64,000 nucleotides of DNA from the NCBI GenBank assembly GCA_007844125.1, contig CM017560.1, positions 2,652,125 through 2,716,124 of the forward strand, in the 5' to 3' direction. This DNA comes from Sinonovacula constricta (lineage: Eukaryota; Mollusca; Bivalvia; Cardiida; Solecurtidae). The translations under genes were made by a program, and so were the position numbers. This document shows, in pieces, positions 1-12,600 of this stretch. Below the pieces are notes generated by a model. It worked only from the letters and a program-made list of their open reading frames with translations, did not search any database and was not told where the DNA came from. The first letter of the stretch is position 1. Each line of letters opens with the position of its first letter.

Positions 1-2118
1 CACCATAACTGTTATAAATGTGTTGGTGTGATGTATGTTGTAAAACACCATAATTGCTATGTGTTGGTGTGATGTATCTTGTAAAACACCATAACTGTTA
101 TAAATGTGTGGTGTGATGTATGTTGTAAAACACCATAATTGTTATAAATGTGTTGGTGTGATGTATCTTGTGAAACACCATAATTGCTATAAATGTGTTG
201 GTGTGATGTATCTTGTAAAACACCATAACTGCTATAAATGTGTTGGTGTGATGTATCTTGTAAAACACCATAATTGCTATAAATGTGTTGGTGTGATGTA
301 TCTTGTGAAACACCATAATTGCTATAAATGTGTTGGTGTGATGTATCTTGTAAAACACCATAACTGCTATAAATGTGTTGGTGTGATGTATCTTGTAAAA
401 CACCATAATTGCTATAAATGTGTTGGTGTGATGTATCTTGTAAAACACCATAATTGCTATAAATGTGTTGGTGTGATGTATGTTGTTGTGATGTATCTTG
501 TAAAACACCATAACTGTTATAAATGTGTTGGTGTGATGTATCTTGTAAAACACCATAACTGCTATAAATGTGTTGGTGTGATGTATCTTGTAAAACACCA
601 TAACTGCTATAAATGTGTTGGTGTGATGTATCTTGTAAAACACCATAATTGCTATAAATGTGTTGATGTGATGTATCTTGTAAAACACCATAACTGCTAT
701 AAATGTGTTGGTGTGATGTATGTTGTAAAACACCATAACTGCTATAAATGTGTTGGTGTGATGTATGTTGTAAAACACCATAACTGTTATAAATGTGTTG
801 GTGTGATGTATGTTGTAAAACACCATAATTGCTATAAATGTGTTGGTGTGATGTATGTTGTAAAACACCATAACTGCTATAAATGTGTTGGTGTGATGTA
901 TGTTGTAAAACACCATAATTGCTATAAATGTGTTGGTGTGATGTATGTTGTAAAACACCATAACTGCTATAAATGTGTTGGTGTGATGTATCTTGTAAAA
1001 CACCGTAATTGCTATAAATGTGTTGGTGTGATGTATCTTGTAAAATACCATAATTGTTATAAATGTGTTGGTGTGATGTATCTTGTAAAACACCATAACT
1101 GTTATAAATGTGTTGGTGTGATGTATCTTGTAAAACACCATAACTGCTATAAATGTGTTGGTGTGATGTATGTTGTAAAACACCATAACTGTTATAAATG
1201 TGTTGGTGTGATGTATGTTGTAAAACACCATAACTGCTATAAATGTGTTGGTGTGATGTATGTTGTAAAACACCATAATTGCTATGTGTTGGTGTGATGT
1301 ATCTTGTAAAACACCATAACTGTTATAAATGTGTGGTGTGATGTATGTTGTAAAACACCATAATTGTTATAAATGTGTTGGTGTGATGTATCTTGTAAAA
1401 CACCATATTTGCTATAAATGTGTTGGTGTGATGTATCTTGTAAAACACCATAACTGCTATAAATGTGTTGGTGTGATGTATCTTGTAAAACACCATAATT
1501 GCTATAAATGTGTTGGTGTGATGTATCTTGTAAAACACCATAATTGCTATAAATGTGTTGGTGTGATGTATGTTTTAAAACACCATAACTGCTATAAATG
1601 TGTTGGTGTGATGTATGTTGTAAAACACCATAATTGCTATAAATGTGTTGGTGTGATGTATCTTGTAAAACACCATAACTGTTATAAATGTGTTGGTGTG
1701 ATGTATCTTGTAAAACACCATAATTGCTATGTGTTGGTGTGATGTATCTTGTAAAACACCATAATTGCTATGTGTTGGTGTGATGTATCTTGTAAAACAC
1801 CATAATTGCTATAAATGTGTTGGTGTGATGTATGTTTTAAAACACCATAACTGCTATAAATGTGTTGGTGTGATGTATCTTGTAAAACACCATAATTGCT
1901 ATAAATGTGTTGGTGTGATGTATCTTGTAAAACACCATAACTGTTATAAATGTGTTGGTGTGATGTATGTTGTAAAACACCATAACTGCTATAAATGTGT
2001 TGGTGTGATGTATGTTGTAAAACACCATAATTGCTATAAATGTGTTGGTGTGATGTATCTTGTAAAACACCATAATTGTTATAAATGTGTTGGTGTGATG
2101 TATGTTACAAAACACATT
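1..2118. repeat. 45-bp tandem satellite array, about 47 copies
   Basis: Head-to-tail units of 45 bp with the core CACCATAACTGCTATAAATG run from the left edge to about 2118. Copies differ mainly at C/T in ATAAYTG, C/T in GYTAT and G/C in GTATSTTG. A few copies lack 4 bp (boundaries near 60, 1285, 1729 and 1769) or 2 bp (near 104 and 1329). Because 45 is divisible by three and the unit has no stop on either strand, long open frames appear on both strands; these look like by-products. The array continues left of the window. Confidence 0.97.
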
Positions 2119-2714
2119 TAACAAAAGACTTTTAAAATCTATATTCATCCAGGCAAAAACAGATTATCGTGCAGGTCGATTAGGAAAGATTCAGGGGATG
2201 GAAGAAAGGATGAAACAAACACAGAAGGCAAGGGATACCCAACAAAAGACAGGCAGATGGAACAAACACTGAAATAGTTCAGTTGTGATAGTATTTACAT
2301 TTTTTATTTTGTATTTGTTGGTATCATCTTGATGTTAAAGATTTCCTTCTTACATACTTTTTAATCTGTTTTCAAAATTTTGAAATATGGTTAAATAGAA
2401 ACATGCAGAACAGAGTTAATTTAGACACATTTTTAGGTATTTCTGCAAAACATCATTGTTTTCCTTTATTTACATGTGAGGTGCAAGTCTGTTGTGTATG
2501 CACAGTTTAGAAAAGGTATGGAGAAATCAAATCACTCCTAATAAAACATCAAGGCTAATATTTGATCAAGTAGGATAAAAATCCACCAAATTACTGAATT
2601 TAGTAATAAATAATTTCACATACAAATATTACAATTAAGGGTATGCGTGAATAAACAATTTCAAAGTTTTACTGTTTTGGCCATGTTTCTATATATTCCA
2701 ATTTTAATTTTATA
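2119..2714. other. Intergenic, nothing recognised
   Basis: AT-rich DNA without a supported gene or repeat that I can recognise. Confidence 0.5.
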
Positions 2715-2718
2715 TAAA

Positions 2719-3220
2719 AGGTGGTCTCCGACAGTTTTGGCCAAAGATTTTTTTCTCATTTTTCTCAAATGTCAAAAAAAGTCATTGTTACCTGAAAATG
2801 TCCTGCAAAAGGCTGTTCATTGATGACCTAGATCTGTGTGAACAGTCAAGCATAAATCGCCCCTCGTCAATTGAAATGGATATTTCCTATCTGAGCCATG
2901 CAACAAAGCTATTTTTAAACTTAGAAAACCACTGGACAAGTTACTTTTATATATAATTATAATCTAGGTATTCTGCTCAGATGTCAATATCTATTTGTAG
3001 CAGTGATCACTATCATGCTAATTTAAAGATTTGAAAAGAATGAACATTCAGAGTGATTTTTTTTCACAGTTTGTACTGTCTAACAATATACATGAAGATT
3101 AAAATCGTCTTTACTTCAACTAAGGTATGAGTTTATGCAGACATTATGTCTTAATTCCTCCAAACAGTGGAACAATATTGTTACATGTATTTGATATAGG
3201 TAGACTGTCGCATACCACCT
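2719..3220. mobile_element. MITE-like element, TTAA type, copy 1
   Basis: Ends are AGGTGGTCTCCGACAGT on the left and ACTGTCGCATACCACCT on the right, an inverted repeat with two mismatches. Flanks are TAAA and TTAA, suggesting TTAA target duplications as for piggyBac-like elements. A second copy lies at 45550-45937; both share internal stretches such as ATATTTCCTATCTGAGCC. No transposase frame. Confidence 0.7.
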
Positions 3221-3291
3221 TTAAGTGTGCATTTTTATATCAAGATCTGATTTTAACTTTATGTTTTAAACTCAATTTATTTGTTATGTTG

Positions 3292-3651
3292 TTAATGATT
3301 TAAATTGCAACATTTACCTATATTACCCAACGGAACTTCTCGGGTAATCACGATCACGATCGTTTTGTTCGCCGGAAGTTGGAAGAATATGCTTAAAATG
3401 TAGTTCGCACAAAACAAACAATGGAGTCGTTTGACAGCTTTGTCTTTGCTGGCCGGATAAATTAAACTTGAATGATTTAAATTTGAAGCAGCCACAAAGT
3501 GAAGATTTACAGGCATCATACTATAGTGAGCTGTCATCTGAGGTGCCATCTTTGTTTTGACGTCTGTCACAAAAGAAGTCCCATTTTGGGAAGTGGCCGA
3601 GGTAATCCGACTTCCTGCATACATCTGAGAGGTGATTCGTGAATTATCCAA
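3292..3651 (-). other. Open frame of 119 codons, unrecognised
   Basis: Reads MDNSRITSQMYAGSRITSAT at the start. No domain is recognised. The stretch is locally richer in CG than its surroundings (ACTTCCGGCG on the minus strand resembles an ETS site), so it may be part of a promoter or first exon of a leftward gene, or chance. Low support. Confidence 0.15.
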
Positions 3652-4672
3652 GGTGTTCCGATTGCTATATTACCATGTATTATGGGATGCTAAAGACTTA
3701 TTACATAATAAGTATATTAGTGTATAACCATATTAAAATACTTGTGGGGCTATTACACATCCACTATCAGGTAAAAAAATTAGTGTACAATTATTGTTAT
3801 TTCAGATTGGTTATTAGAAAGGAAAACAAGTATCAAAGCATAAACTTTTCAAATGACTTAAAATCACTGTACAATATTAATAATCAAATAACTACTTTAT
3901 TCACATGTGCAAATATCATGACAGATTAATCTTTCAGTTTTGATTATGTGTGCAGTATTCTTCCAACGTTGTAGAAGAACGATTTTCTTTATATAGCAAC
4001 CAAATCATATACTGTTTATATAGATATAACTATCAAATGTATACAAAAGCATACATTTTATATTTACATAAAATGCATAATATTTACTCATACTACTGAA
4101 CTTATATTTTCTTGTGAAACTAACTTTATGTTTTAATGTTACATCTGTTTGTTGATATTTTTTTTTATAAAGAATAAGTTTTGTTTTTAAGAGCTACAAT
4201 TGTCTTTGGTGCTCAGTATAATGTACATTATTTTGTGTGTGTAAATAAATGAGTATAAGAAATTAACTGATTGTCTTCATCATTTAGAAACCACAAACAG
4301 CTTGAATACTGGAATAGATGTATGGATTGTTAGAATCGTGACTGTTGTAGAGTGTTATTGGTGAATGATGATAATGAAAGCGATGATTATCATGATGCAA
4401 AAGTGATAATGATTATTATAACCATGAAGATGGATCAGGGCAATTATTGTACAGATTATGATTTTGATGATAATATGATGATGATGATAAAGTTGATGAC
4501 AATGACCATAATTACTAAGTCGACAATGACTTTGTATGTTACTTTAAAAATGTGATTTTTCATTATTGAAGTCTGCTGGCTGAAGTGCGATATGAATAAT
4601 AATATATGAATAATAATATATGAATAAAAACATGAATAATAATATATGAATTATTATACATGAATTATTCCT
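3652..4672. other. Upstream AT-rich DNA with simple repeats
   Basis: No gene seen. GAT/ATG-rich simple sequence lies at about 4358-4510 and short AATAATATATGAAT direct repeats at about 4592-4665. Confidence 0.5.
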
Positions 4673-4676
4673 TTAA

Positions 4677-5401
4677 AGGCATCTCGAAAGGAATGTGGTA
4701 TCCTACTGAGCTAGGCCTCCCCCCCCCCCCCCCCCCCCGACCTGTTGTGACCAGACCTGCTAATTGCTGGTCATCACTACAGGGAGTCTTTAGCCAACAT
4801 AGTACTAATCTGTCACAGTAAAACCTCTGATGGGTTAATGCAGAACTAAATTACCTGCTAGTATGGAAGTGAGACTGTAGGCTAGTTTTAAGAATAAAAA
4901 AGAACTGATAGGAATGACTTCTGGTATTTAGGATTGCATAATTGGTATATTCACAACTATTTCTTTTACAAACTGTGAATGACTATGTTCCACCCCCAGA
5001 TATAGCATACATACACTTGGATCTTAAAGTGGGGCAATAAATGGGGGGGGGGGGGGGGGAAATGTAAAAGTACCAAAAACACTAAGAAAGTCGATATTTA
5101 ACCCTGGTTAGGAAGGAAATATTTTATTTCCGCAGTTTCTATGTTATACAATTTTATGACCACGTACGTCAATCAAGTTGATTTTTTTTTTAAATGATTA
5201 AACTTATACACGTCAGGATTTAAGTCGTTCATATTTTGAGTTAAGTTTCTCGCATGTCTTCATTTTACCTGTTATTCATTAGAAACGAACACCGAATGTA
5301 TTCAAAGCTTATTTTCCTTGTAATTGTGCGTAACTTCATAAACCGCCCAGATACGCGCCGGGGGGGGGAGGGGTCACTTATATAAGGGTTTTGAGATGCC
5401 T
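4677..5401. mobile_element. MITE-like element flanked by TTAA
   Basis: Inverted ends AGGCATCTC...GAGATGCCT are each flanked by TTAA (4673-4676 and 5402-5405), the signature of a piggyBac-type insertion. The 725-bp interior has homopolymer tracts: poly-C near 4720-4738, poly-G near 5044-5059 and 5361-5368. No transposase frame. Confidence 0.7.
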
Positions 5402-5405
5402 TTAA

Positions 5406-5994
5406 CTACTGCTCGGGCGGTTATGACAGTCTGAGGGGCTGACATACCCGTGATTATACGGTCTGTCACACTTAAAACTTTCACAGAAGGAATTCTGTCC
5501 GTCTTGGAAAATTCACGGGAAGGGTTGATTTTGTCCAGCCCGACCTACCGTATACATGTAGTCCAAACTACTTTGGAGGCTGGGGCAAACGCAAGCTGAA
5601 TAACAGACAGGTCCACGTGTTTCGTCTGCTTCACAGGTAGATAATGTAGCAAAAAGTCCATCAACCAATCCCAGTTTTTCTGAAGTAAGTGTAGCCAAAA
5701 TGCGCCAAATCTTCCAAGTCTTTCGGGTATCACAGAGGCCAAATCTGCTTGTTTGCCGGTTACAAAATCTGACTTTATGCGTTATCACCGACATTGGACG
5801 TTCAAGCTAGTTGGATACAAGAAAAAAAATAGATTGCGAAACATCCAAGGCGCCATAGAGAGCATGCGCTTTAAACAAGAAGATTACTATCCTGTGAGCA
5901 TTTTTTGCTCTATTTTTATTAGAATCAATCTCAAAGCTGTGACCTCAATTTTCTTTCACAAAAAAATCTCCTTATTATAAAACAGACAAAAAAC
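5406..5994. other. Upstream region, nothing firmly recognised
   Basis: An open frame of 93 codons runs on the minus strand at 5513-5794 but shows no domain I know. No other feature seen. Confidence 0.4.
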
Positions 5995-6168
5995 GCACCT
6001 GGTAGTGCAATCAATAGAGCTTCAGCTGCAGGTACGGGAGGCCCTGGGTTTGATCCCGGGCTGCGCCATGTATACCAAAGTCATTAAAAATGGCAGTGGT
6101 AAAGCTCCCTTGCTAACGCTCAAGCAAAAATAAGGGTAGTTCCATGACTGGTTGGCCAGGTGTCAGAA
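5995..6168 (+). repeat. tRNA-derived SINE, family A, 5' upstream copy
   Basis: The head CCTGGTAGTGCAATCAATAG resembles a pol III A box and GGGTTTGATCCC a B box. The body (CCAAAGTCATTAAAAATG, GTTCCATGACTGGTTGGCC) is shared with copies near 16772, 18848 and 39217. A (GAT)n run at about 6170-6195 follows the truncated tail. It ends under 200 bp from the SORL1 start codon. Confidence 0.85.
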
Positions 6169-6195
6169 TGATGATGATGATGATGATGATGATGA

Positions 6196-6349
6196 AGTGG
6201 GTGTGATGGTAAAGATTATGACTTTTAAAACTTTGTCAAAGGAACGCAATATCAAATTTGCAAACATGTGTTAACGTTTTAACTACGGCAATTAGCTTGT
6301 CTGAGTACGAACGTCACGAGACCGAAGACATCTACTTCCTGTTTGAGCA
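6196..6349 (+). promoter_or_regulatory. Probable SORL1 5' UTR and proximal promoter
   Basis: The 154 bp between the SINE tail and the ATG must hold the 5' UTR if exon 1 starts transcription. An ACGTCA half-site of the CRE type is at 6311-6316. No TATA box is placed with confidence. The in-frame TGA at 6344-6346 limits the protein start. Confidence 0.35.
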
Positions 6350-6637
6350 ATGGCGAGACTTTTGTTTATTTTCGGTTTGTTAGGATATTTATCGAACTTG
6401 TCGCCGACTGTTGGACAGAAAATTCACAAGAAATCCATATTTCTTGCACCACATTTACGCCATGATGGCTTATCGAAGAGAAGTGTGTCCATTCCATTTG
6501 AGACACCGAATCGGCAGAATGACATGTCTAGTTTGGTCAAAGGTGCATTCGACGAAATCAGAAAAACACGCAATAAAAGAGCGGCACCAAACGTCGCTTC
6601 GCCATCAACCGACCATCTTATAGAACAAGGCTCAGAG
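6350..6637 (+). CDS. SORL1: SORL1 exon 1: signal peptide and propeptide
   Basis: Residues 1-96, ending phase 0 at GAG|GTAAAC. The start is favoured because an in-frame TGA (6344-6346) sits two codons upstream and a hydrophobic leader ([12 protein letters not shown]) follows; cleavage is plausible near TVG|Q at 22. RNKR at 74-77 is a furin-type site and matches the propeptide processing expected in this family. In the family the propeptide blocks the VPS10 tunnel until it is removed in the Golgi. Any non-coding 5' exon cannot be seen. Confidence 0.88.
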
Positions 6638-9600
6638 GTAAACAATTACTTACTGTCATTTTTAAAATACAGAAATTGATGATGTTGCTCATATCTGAAT
6701 AATCATAATGATTACTTTCACTTTCATAATTGACCTAGTTAAACATGAATTTATAAACAAATGATATTAACAACACATGAACTTGCACTTTCTTTAATCA
6801 AACAAGTTTTAATTGTTCATAATATATAAATTCATATGTGTACTTCTCTTAAACTAATTGTATAATTAGATAAGTTTGATAAATTAGATATGCTCAATGC
6901 ACTGTACCATATGAAAACACAACTTGTATCCTGGAATTACCTAAATTTGACATTTTAAACATAAATGATAGACTTCTAAATCTTCTAGATTTTAACTACC
7001 AAACAAAATAATTCTAAACAAGTGAAATATTGAGTTAGAGTTTTAAAACTCATAACAATTTTGGGAAAGTGATGATATATTCAGTGCCACCTACGGTATA
7101 TTAACGATTCGCCACAGATAAATAGCGATTTGTCACAGATGAATAACGATTCGCCAGAGTAGTAAAATGATTGGCAACAGGTGTGATAAATGATATTGAT
7201 ACGGAAAGTACTTGTTAATTGGCACTTAAATTTTGCAGGGTTTCACTAATTTTATCTCTGTATGGGGTTACACAATAACTATGTCATTCTAGTAAATATT
7301 TTTATTCTAAATTCAATGTTTAAATATAATTGAAAATACAGAACATCACAGCATGAATTAAATATAATCACAATATAATAAGAACATATGAATTTGTGAA
7401 TGAAATAAGTTAACATGAATGAAAACATCAACATAGATTCTGCAAACATTCCTTTCTGATTCAAGGAATTCTTTTGGAATAATTAAAAGGAGTCAGTCCC
7501 TTATTTGACAAACTGAGAACATTAGTTTCTAATTAAAGGAATTCTTCGGGGATAATTAACAGGAATCAGCCCCTTAATTGACAAGTGCAAACATAACAAA
7601 TGTTTACCGATAATAACTCTCCCTTAGAAAGATGGCAACATGTTGAAAAAGTGTGAATTGCTCTTGATTGGGAAGACAACAGTACATGTGGTTCCTTAAC
7701 GCTTCGATGACATTTTTTATTTAAAAATCATAAATATTCACAATAGTGTTCTCACAATAATCAACATTATTATTCATTATTCATCTGTGGCGAATCGTTA
7801 TATAAGTGTGGCAAATCGTTATACATATGTGGCAAATCATTATGTGGCGAATCGTTATTATGGCAAATTGTTACTAATTCCCACCTACCACATTGCTAAT
7901 CTATCAATAAACAATTAAATAACAGCTTAATGCCACAAGCACTGTTTTGTAGCATCTATCATGATAAAGTGTATGTTTGTAATGGTAGTTAAAAGCAAGT
8001 TTTTACATAATCTTTTTGAACAATGACATTTTATTTATAAAATAACTAATTGATGCTCCTTCTCTTCTTTTTTGACTGCATTTATGCTTTCAGGGCTGTA
8101 AGTGTAGATGGGGACTTCAAGAATTAAAATCTGTATTCTGTTGTACTGAACAAATAACTTGTCAAAAATGAGAAAATATTTGCTTGTATCATCTTAAACA
8201 TCTGATTTGTTGGGCATTTGTAACTTTTTTTTTTTTAAGTGCTTGTGCACATAGACACGGGATTAAGGGATTGTTCTTGGTCATTTGTTATTTGGTCATA
8301 ATAACATTGGGAGAAGTTACACTGTTTTTTTAATCTAATAGAAAAATCCCAGTTGGGACAAACTAAAAAATTCCTACTCAAATTCCAGGTAAACATGACT
8401 TTATTAATAAGCTCTGATCAATCCATTACTACACCATCGAATAGCAAAACATGGGCTAAGAATTTTACAAATGTATAGGCTCTACAGCTACATTTGAAGA
8501 TACATCATTCTTCCTTTATATTCTATATAAAGACTGTTATCATAGTTTGGTTAACAAAAAATCTGATGTCCACGCCTGATCCGATGATTATCAGTTACCT
8601 ACCTAATAAGGTTACAGTTTTAAGAATGCTGATTGCGAGCATGCATTAGCTTGATTAAACACTTTTGCGAGTGACCACAGCACTTATATGAAGCTCCAGT
8701 TTTCATGACTGACATAAAAAATCAAGTTCCAGATAAACAGCAAGTGCACTTCATTCATTGCTTTAGGTTGACATGACATTGAGTAAATAAGGAAGAGATA
8801 TAAATGAATCTCATTTCAAATAAAGATCATAATCTGTTCATGCATTCACAGATAACTCAGTAGATCGCCATTTTGGCCATGTCAGGTGAGCTGAGGTGTG
8901 TCAGCTTAAGTAACTATGTTACCTTTGCCAGACAACCAGTATGCACTTTGTGTCTGTGGAATCCCGAAGCGCTGTATAGTACGATTAACTTGCAACATGT
9001 ATACTATACATTGTATCTTGTCTTACGTTTCATCATTGGTTGGCCTGGAGACAGGATAATGTGACTAGGTATGGACATAGGCTCGAGCTAGAACCAATCT
9101 CATTTTTTGGCCAGGGCTTGTGTTTTCAGTAAAACACTGTTTCTTGACATTTCAGATCATCTGTAGATGTTAAGCCCACAAAAGAAGAATATATATTTTG
9201 CAATTTGATAGCCACATTTTACACTTCTATGGTTCTTTGGTTAAATGGAGAAACCTAATAAATTATGCAGATATGATGAAACACGCATGTAATTGATGAA
9301 ACACGACAGATTCTGAAACAGCTGAATTGAATGGTCTTGGTTTGTGTAAACTTGTAATATCTCTTGTTATCAAAACTTCCTTGTGTAAATCTAATATATG
9401 CGCAATGGGCAACCAGATACCAGGTAAAACAGTTTAAACAGGTGTGATGTCACTTACACTCTGAAGTTTCCAGATTCAGTATAATGTCCTGGATACCATA
9501 TCACCATTTTGACATGCAGATTGTTGTATTATTATGTGTGTATTGACAAACTTTGTCACCCAGTTATTGGTTTTTCATAACAGCACCCAGTTATAATAAT

Positions 9601-12600
9601 CACTTTTGGTTTGTTTGTATTTTGCTTCATCGCAGTGACACAATTTTGGTCATATTGGCAACGCTAGACTTAGGTCTGGGCAGAACCCCCTCCCCCTCCC
9701 CCATTTAAAAATGACTTGGTGGACAAAAAACATGTTTGTAATTGTGAGTGGTGTGTGATACCTTACATTTCACATAGAAATATAGTGATCATTTTATAAA
9801 GTGATTCTTTTCTTATGAGTCAACAGGATGGACATTTTCTGAAGTAATTGGTCCTGACAAAAAACTAATGGGTCTCCACATATAAGGTATACTTACCTGG
9901 TGCACATGTAATTTCTACCATAATGGATTTATCTTATGCAAGATTATAATGTGCATTCCAGATTGATTTTCATGAACAGACTAAATTACATGTGTCCTTG
10001 CGGATGCACATTTTTTTTTTCTGTTGCATCTACTATTAAAACGTGCGGCAGGATTGCAGGGATACAGAGGTAAAATGATCACAAGAGAAGGACATAAAAA
10101 ATCATAACAGCAATAATTGAGATGCTTTCACATAACAATAAGTCGCTTGGTTGTTTAAGTAAACCAAGTTTGTCCAAATGATGATGTAAGTTGGCCTATG
10201 TAATTCCTGCAACAACATCTTAAACCCGCCATTTGGGAATTTATGAAGAATTGTGGAATAAATCCATTCTTTAGCATAAGTAAAGTATGTTTATAACATT
10301 ATCTCGATTGTTAGACAGTACAGATTGTAAATTTAAGTGCTTTTAGTGTCCATTATTTTCAGCTCTGTAAATAAAAACAATAGGGATTTTGACTGAATTT
10401 AGATAATGACATCAGAGCTAGTGGTTGATCAAGTACAGTGATCTAAAAAGAAACACATGGTTTCCTTAGTTAAAAAAAGATTACTGTGCAGCGTGGCTTG
10501 GATAGGAAATACATTTTTGTAATGACAGGTGGGGTATAATGCTTTACTATTTTATGTGCCTGTAGGGCACCAATAAATGGCATTTTGCAGGATCTTTTCA
10601 GGTAATAAAAGTTTATTTGGTTGCATAAGAGGGAAAAAATGAACCAAACTGTAGGACACTATCATTAAATAGTTAGCATATTTTAGAAATTTATCCCTTT
10701 AACACATTAACAAGGCTTTTTCAAAAGGTTAGATCCAGATCAGCCTGCTTCTAGCAGGGAGCCGCACTAATCGCTGCTGCTCTTGCAACCTTTGAATGTA
10801 CATGTAGTTTTCAGTAAAGATTTTGTATTACATGAAAATAAAATATAGCAGGATAAGTGTTGTTTGATTACCTGTAAGCTGTATTGTGTATTGCTAGGAG
10901 AGACTAGAAGCTAAATATTGATCCTAATTTGATAGCTACCAACATTTTGTTACAGGCCATTTGTAGAGTCATGAATATTTTACTAGATATATTGAAATTA
11001 ATTACATCTTAAACATGTTTGCCCAAGCAATTTGAATTGTGTTAGTTATTAATTGGACTTCATTTTGCAATCATTTAACATTATTTATAATCTTCCAAAC
11101 AGCGTACATTTCCATAAATATTGACTTTTTCAGTACTCCTGATAAGCATTCATTATGCTCAACAGTATCACCATACTGTAGGATGTGTATCATGCTATAT
11201 TTATTTATATGCAACACAAAATCTTAGATACCAGTATTTGATTACATTAAGATACAAAGGTAACATTGCCAAAGACTCAAAAATAGTGCACATCCTGGTC
11301 ACCAAGCTTCCTCTGGATCTACATGATTTGTTCATGCCATGTTAATTCAGTGGGGCGCCTGTGACATAGCTTTTATGGTTGCTAATCTATAACTCCACAG
11401 CCCCTAATTGCGTTCATACGAGAGGCGGACATTTCGTTTGGGGACGTTTTTCAGCTAACCTATGGTGCACTGGTGGTTTTACCCAGACATATGTTTGGGG
11501 TATTTAACTCTTCCTCCACCAGTAAATAGCAGGATGTCGCCAATATGACCACAATTGTGTCTGTGTGATGTTACAACAAACAAAACAGAACCGATTGTGC
11601 CAAGCAGTTAAATTGTACAATACTGCACTGCCCTCTGCCCTTTATACTATTATTTATATTCCTGACCTCGTTTCATGTGTATATAATTGATCCATTTATA
11701 TGTTGACTTCCGCTGTTTGTTTATTATTATGATTGACCGTTTTCTCCAGGTGGCTTTCAATGACAGCCATTCCCAGATGATTGTCCACTGGGCCGGAGAG
11801 AACAGTGATGTTATCATTGCACTCACCAAAGGTAGGCCAAGCAGCTGAAGAAACTTTTAACCCTTGTCATGCTATAGTTTGCGCTTAACACATTCAAATT
11901 ATTAGTTTTTATGCTATGAGGCAGAGCATATAGTAATACAGTTTGTCCGTATTTCTGTCCCCCACCATCTGTCTGTCCTTCTATACATCATAGTTTTATC
12001 CTGAGCATTTCCCTATAAGTGATTGATATATTGACTTTAAACTTTAATATTGGCTAGATCTGCAAAGAACAATGACTATGTTAACTGTAGAATTACCCCT
12101 GAGTTTATTTTTTTAATCAGTAAAATACCATAAAAGTACCAGATTAATTTGCTTCAAAATAGGTCAGTTGGTATTTGGTCATCAACAGTAGTGCATTGCA
12201 CCATAACTCTTCCTGTGTTTATTTTTTCTACTCAACTGTCCAATGTGCCCCATAATATGCATAAAAACAACTGCATGGATCCACATAAAACCTAGTAATG
12301 AGTAGAAGTGCAGTGCACAAAAAACATAATTGGTCTTATGTCTATTCTTTGTATTTCCCTTAGTATTTTTGTCTATATAATTACCTGCAGTGCACAGCAT
12401 TCATAACTTCCAGTTGTCTGCTATATCTCATGTTTGGAGACTGATTTGGTTTGTGCAGATTACAAGAACCTTAACTTTACCTGAATTTATATTGTTTAAT
12501 GACACAGAAAATCTTGCATCTAGTTTAGTAAATTAATATTAAATAAACATGTTATTTCAAACTGGCTAATATTACATTGTCCAAAATTGATTCCAGAAGC

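Noticed and set aside
1..2118. CRISPR-like regular repeats
   Set aside because: Units are contiguous without unique spacers, and the window is an intron-rich animal gene.
98..2148. Long open frames on both strands (up to 397 codons) with 15-residue repeats
   Set aside because: They are translations of the 45-bp satellite: stop-free on both strands, broken where 4-bp deletions occur, and without signal, domain or splice context.
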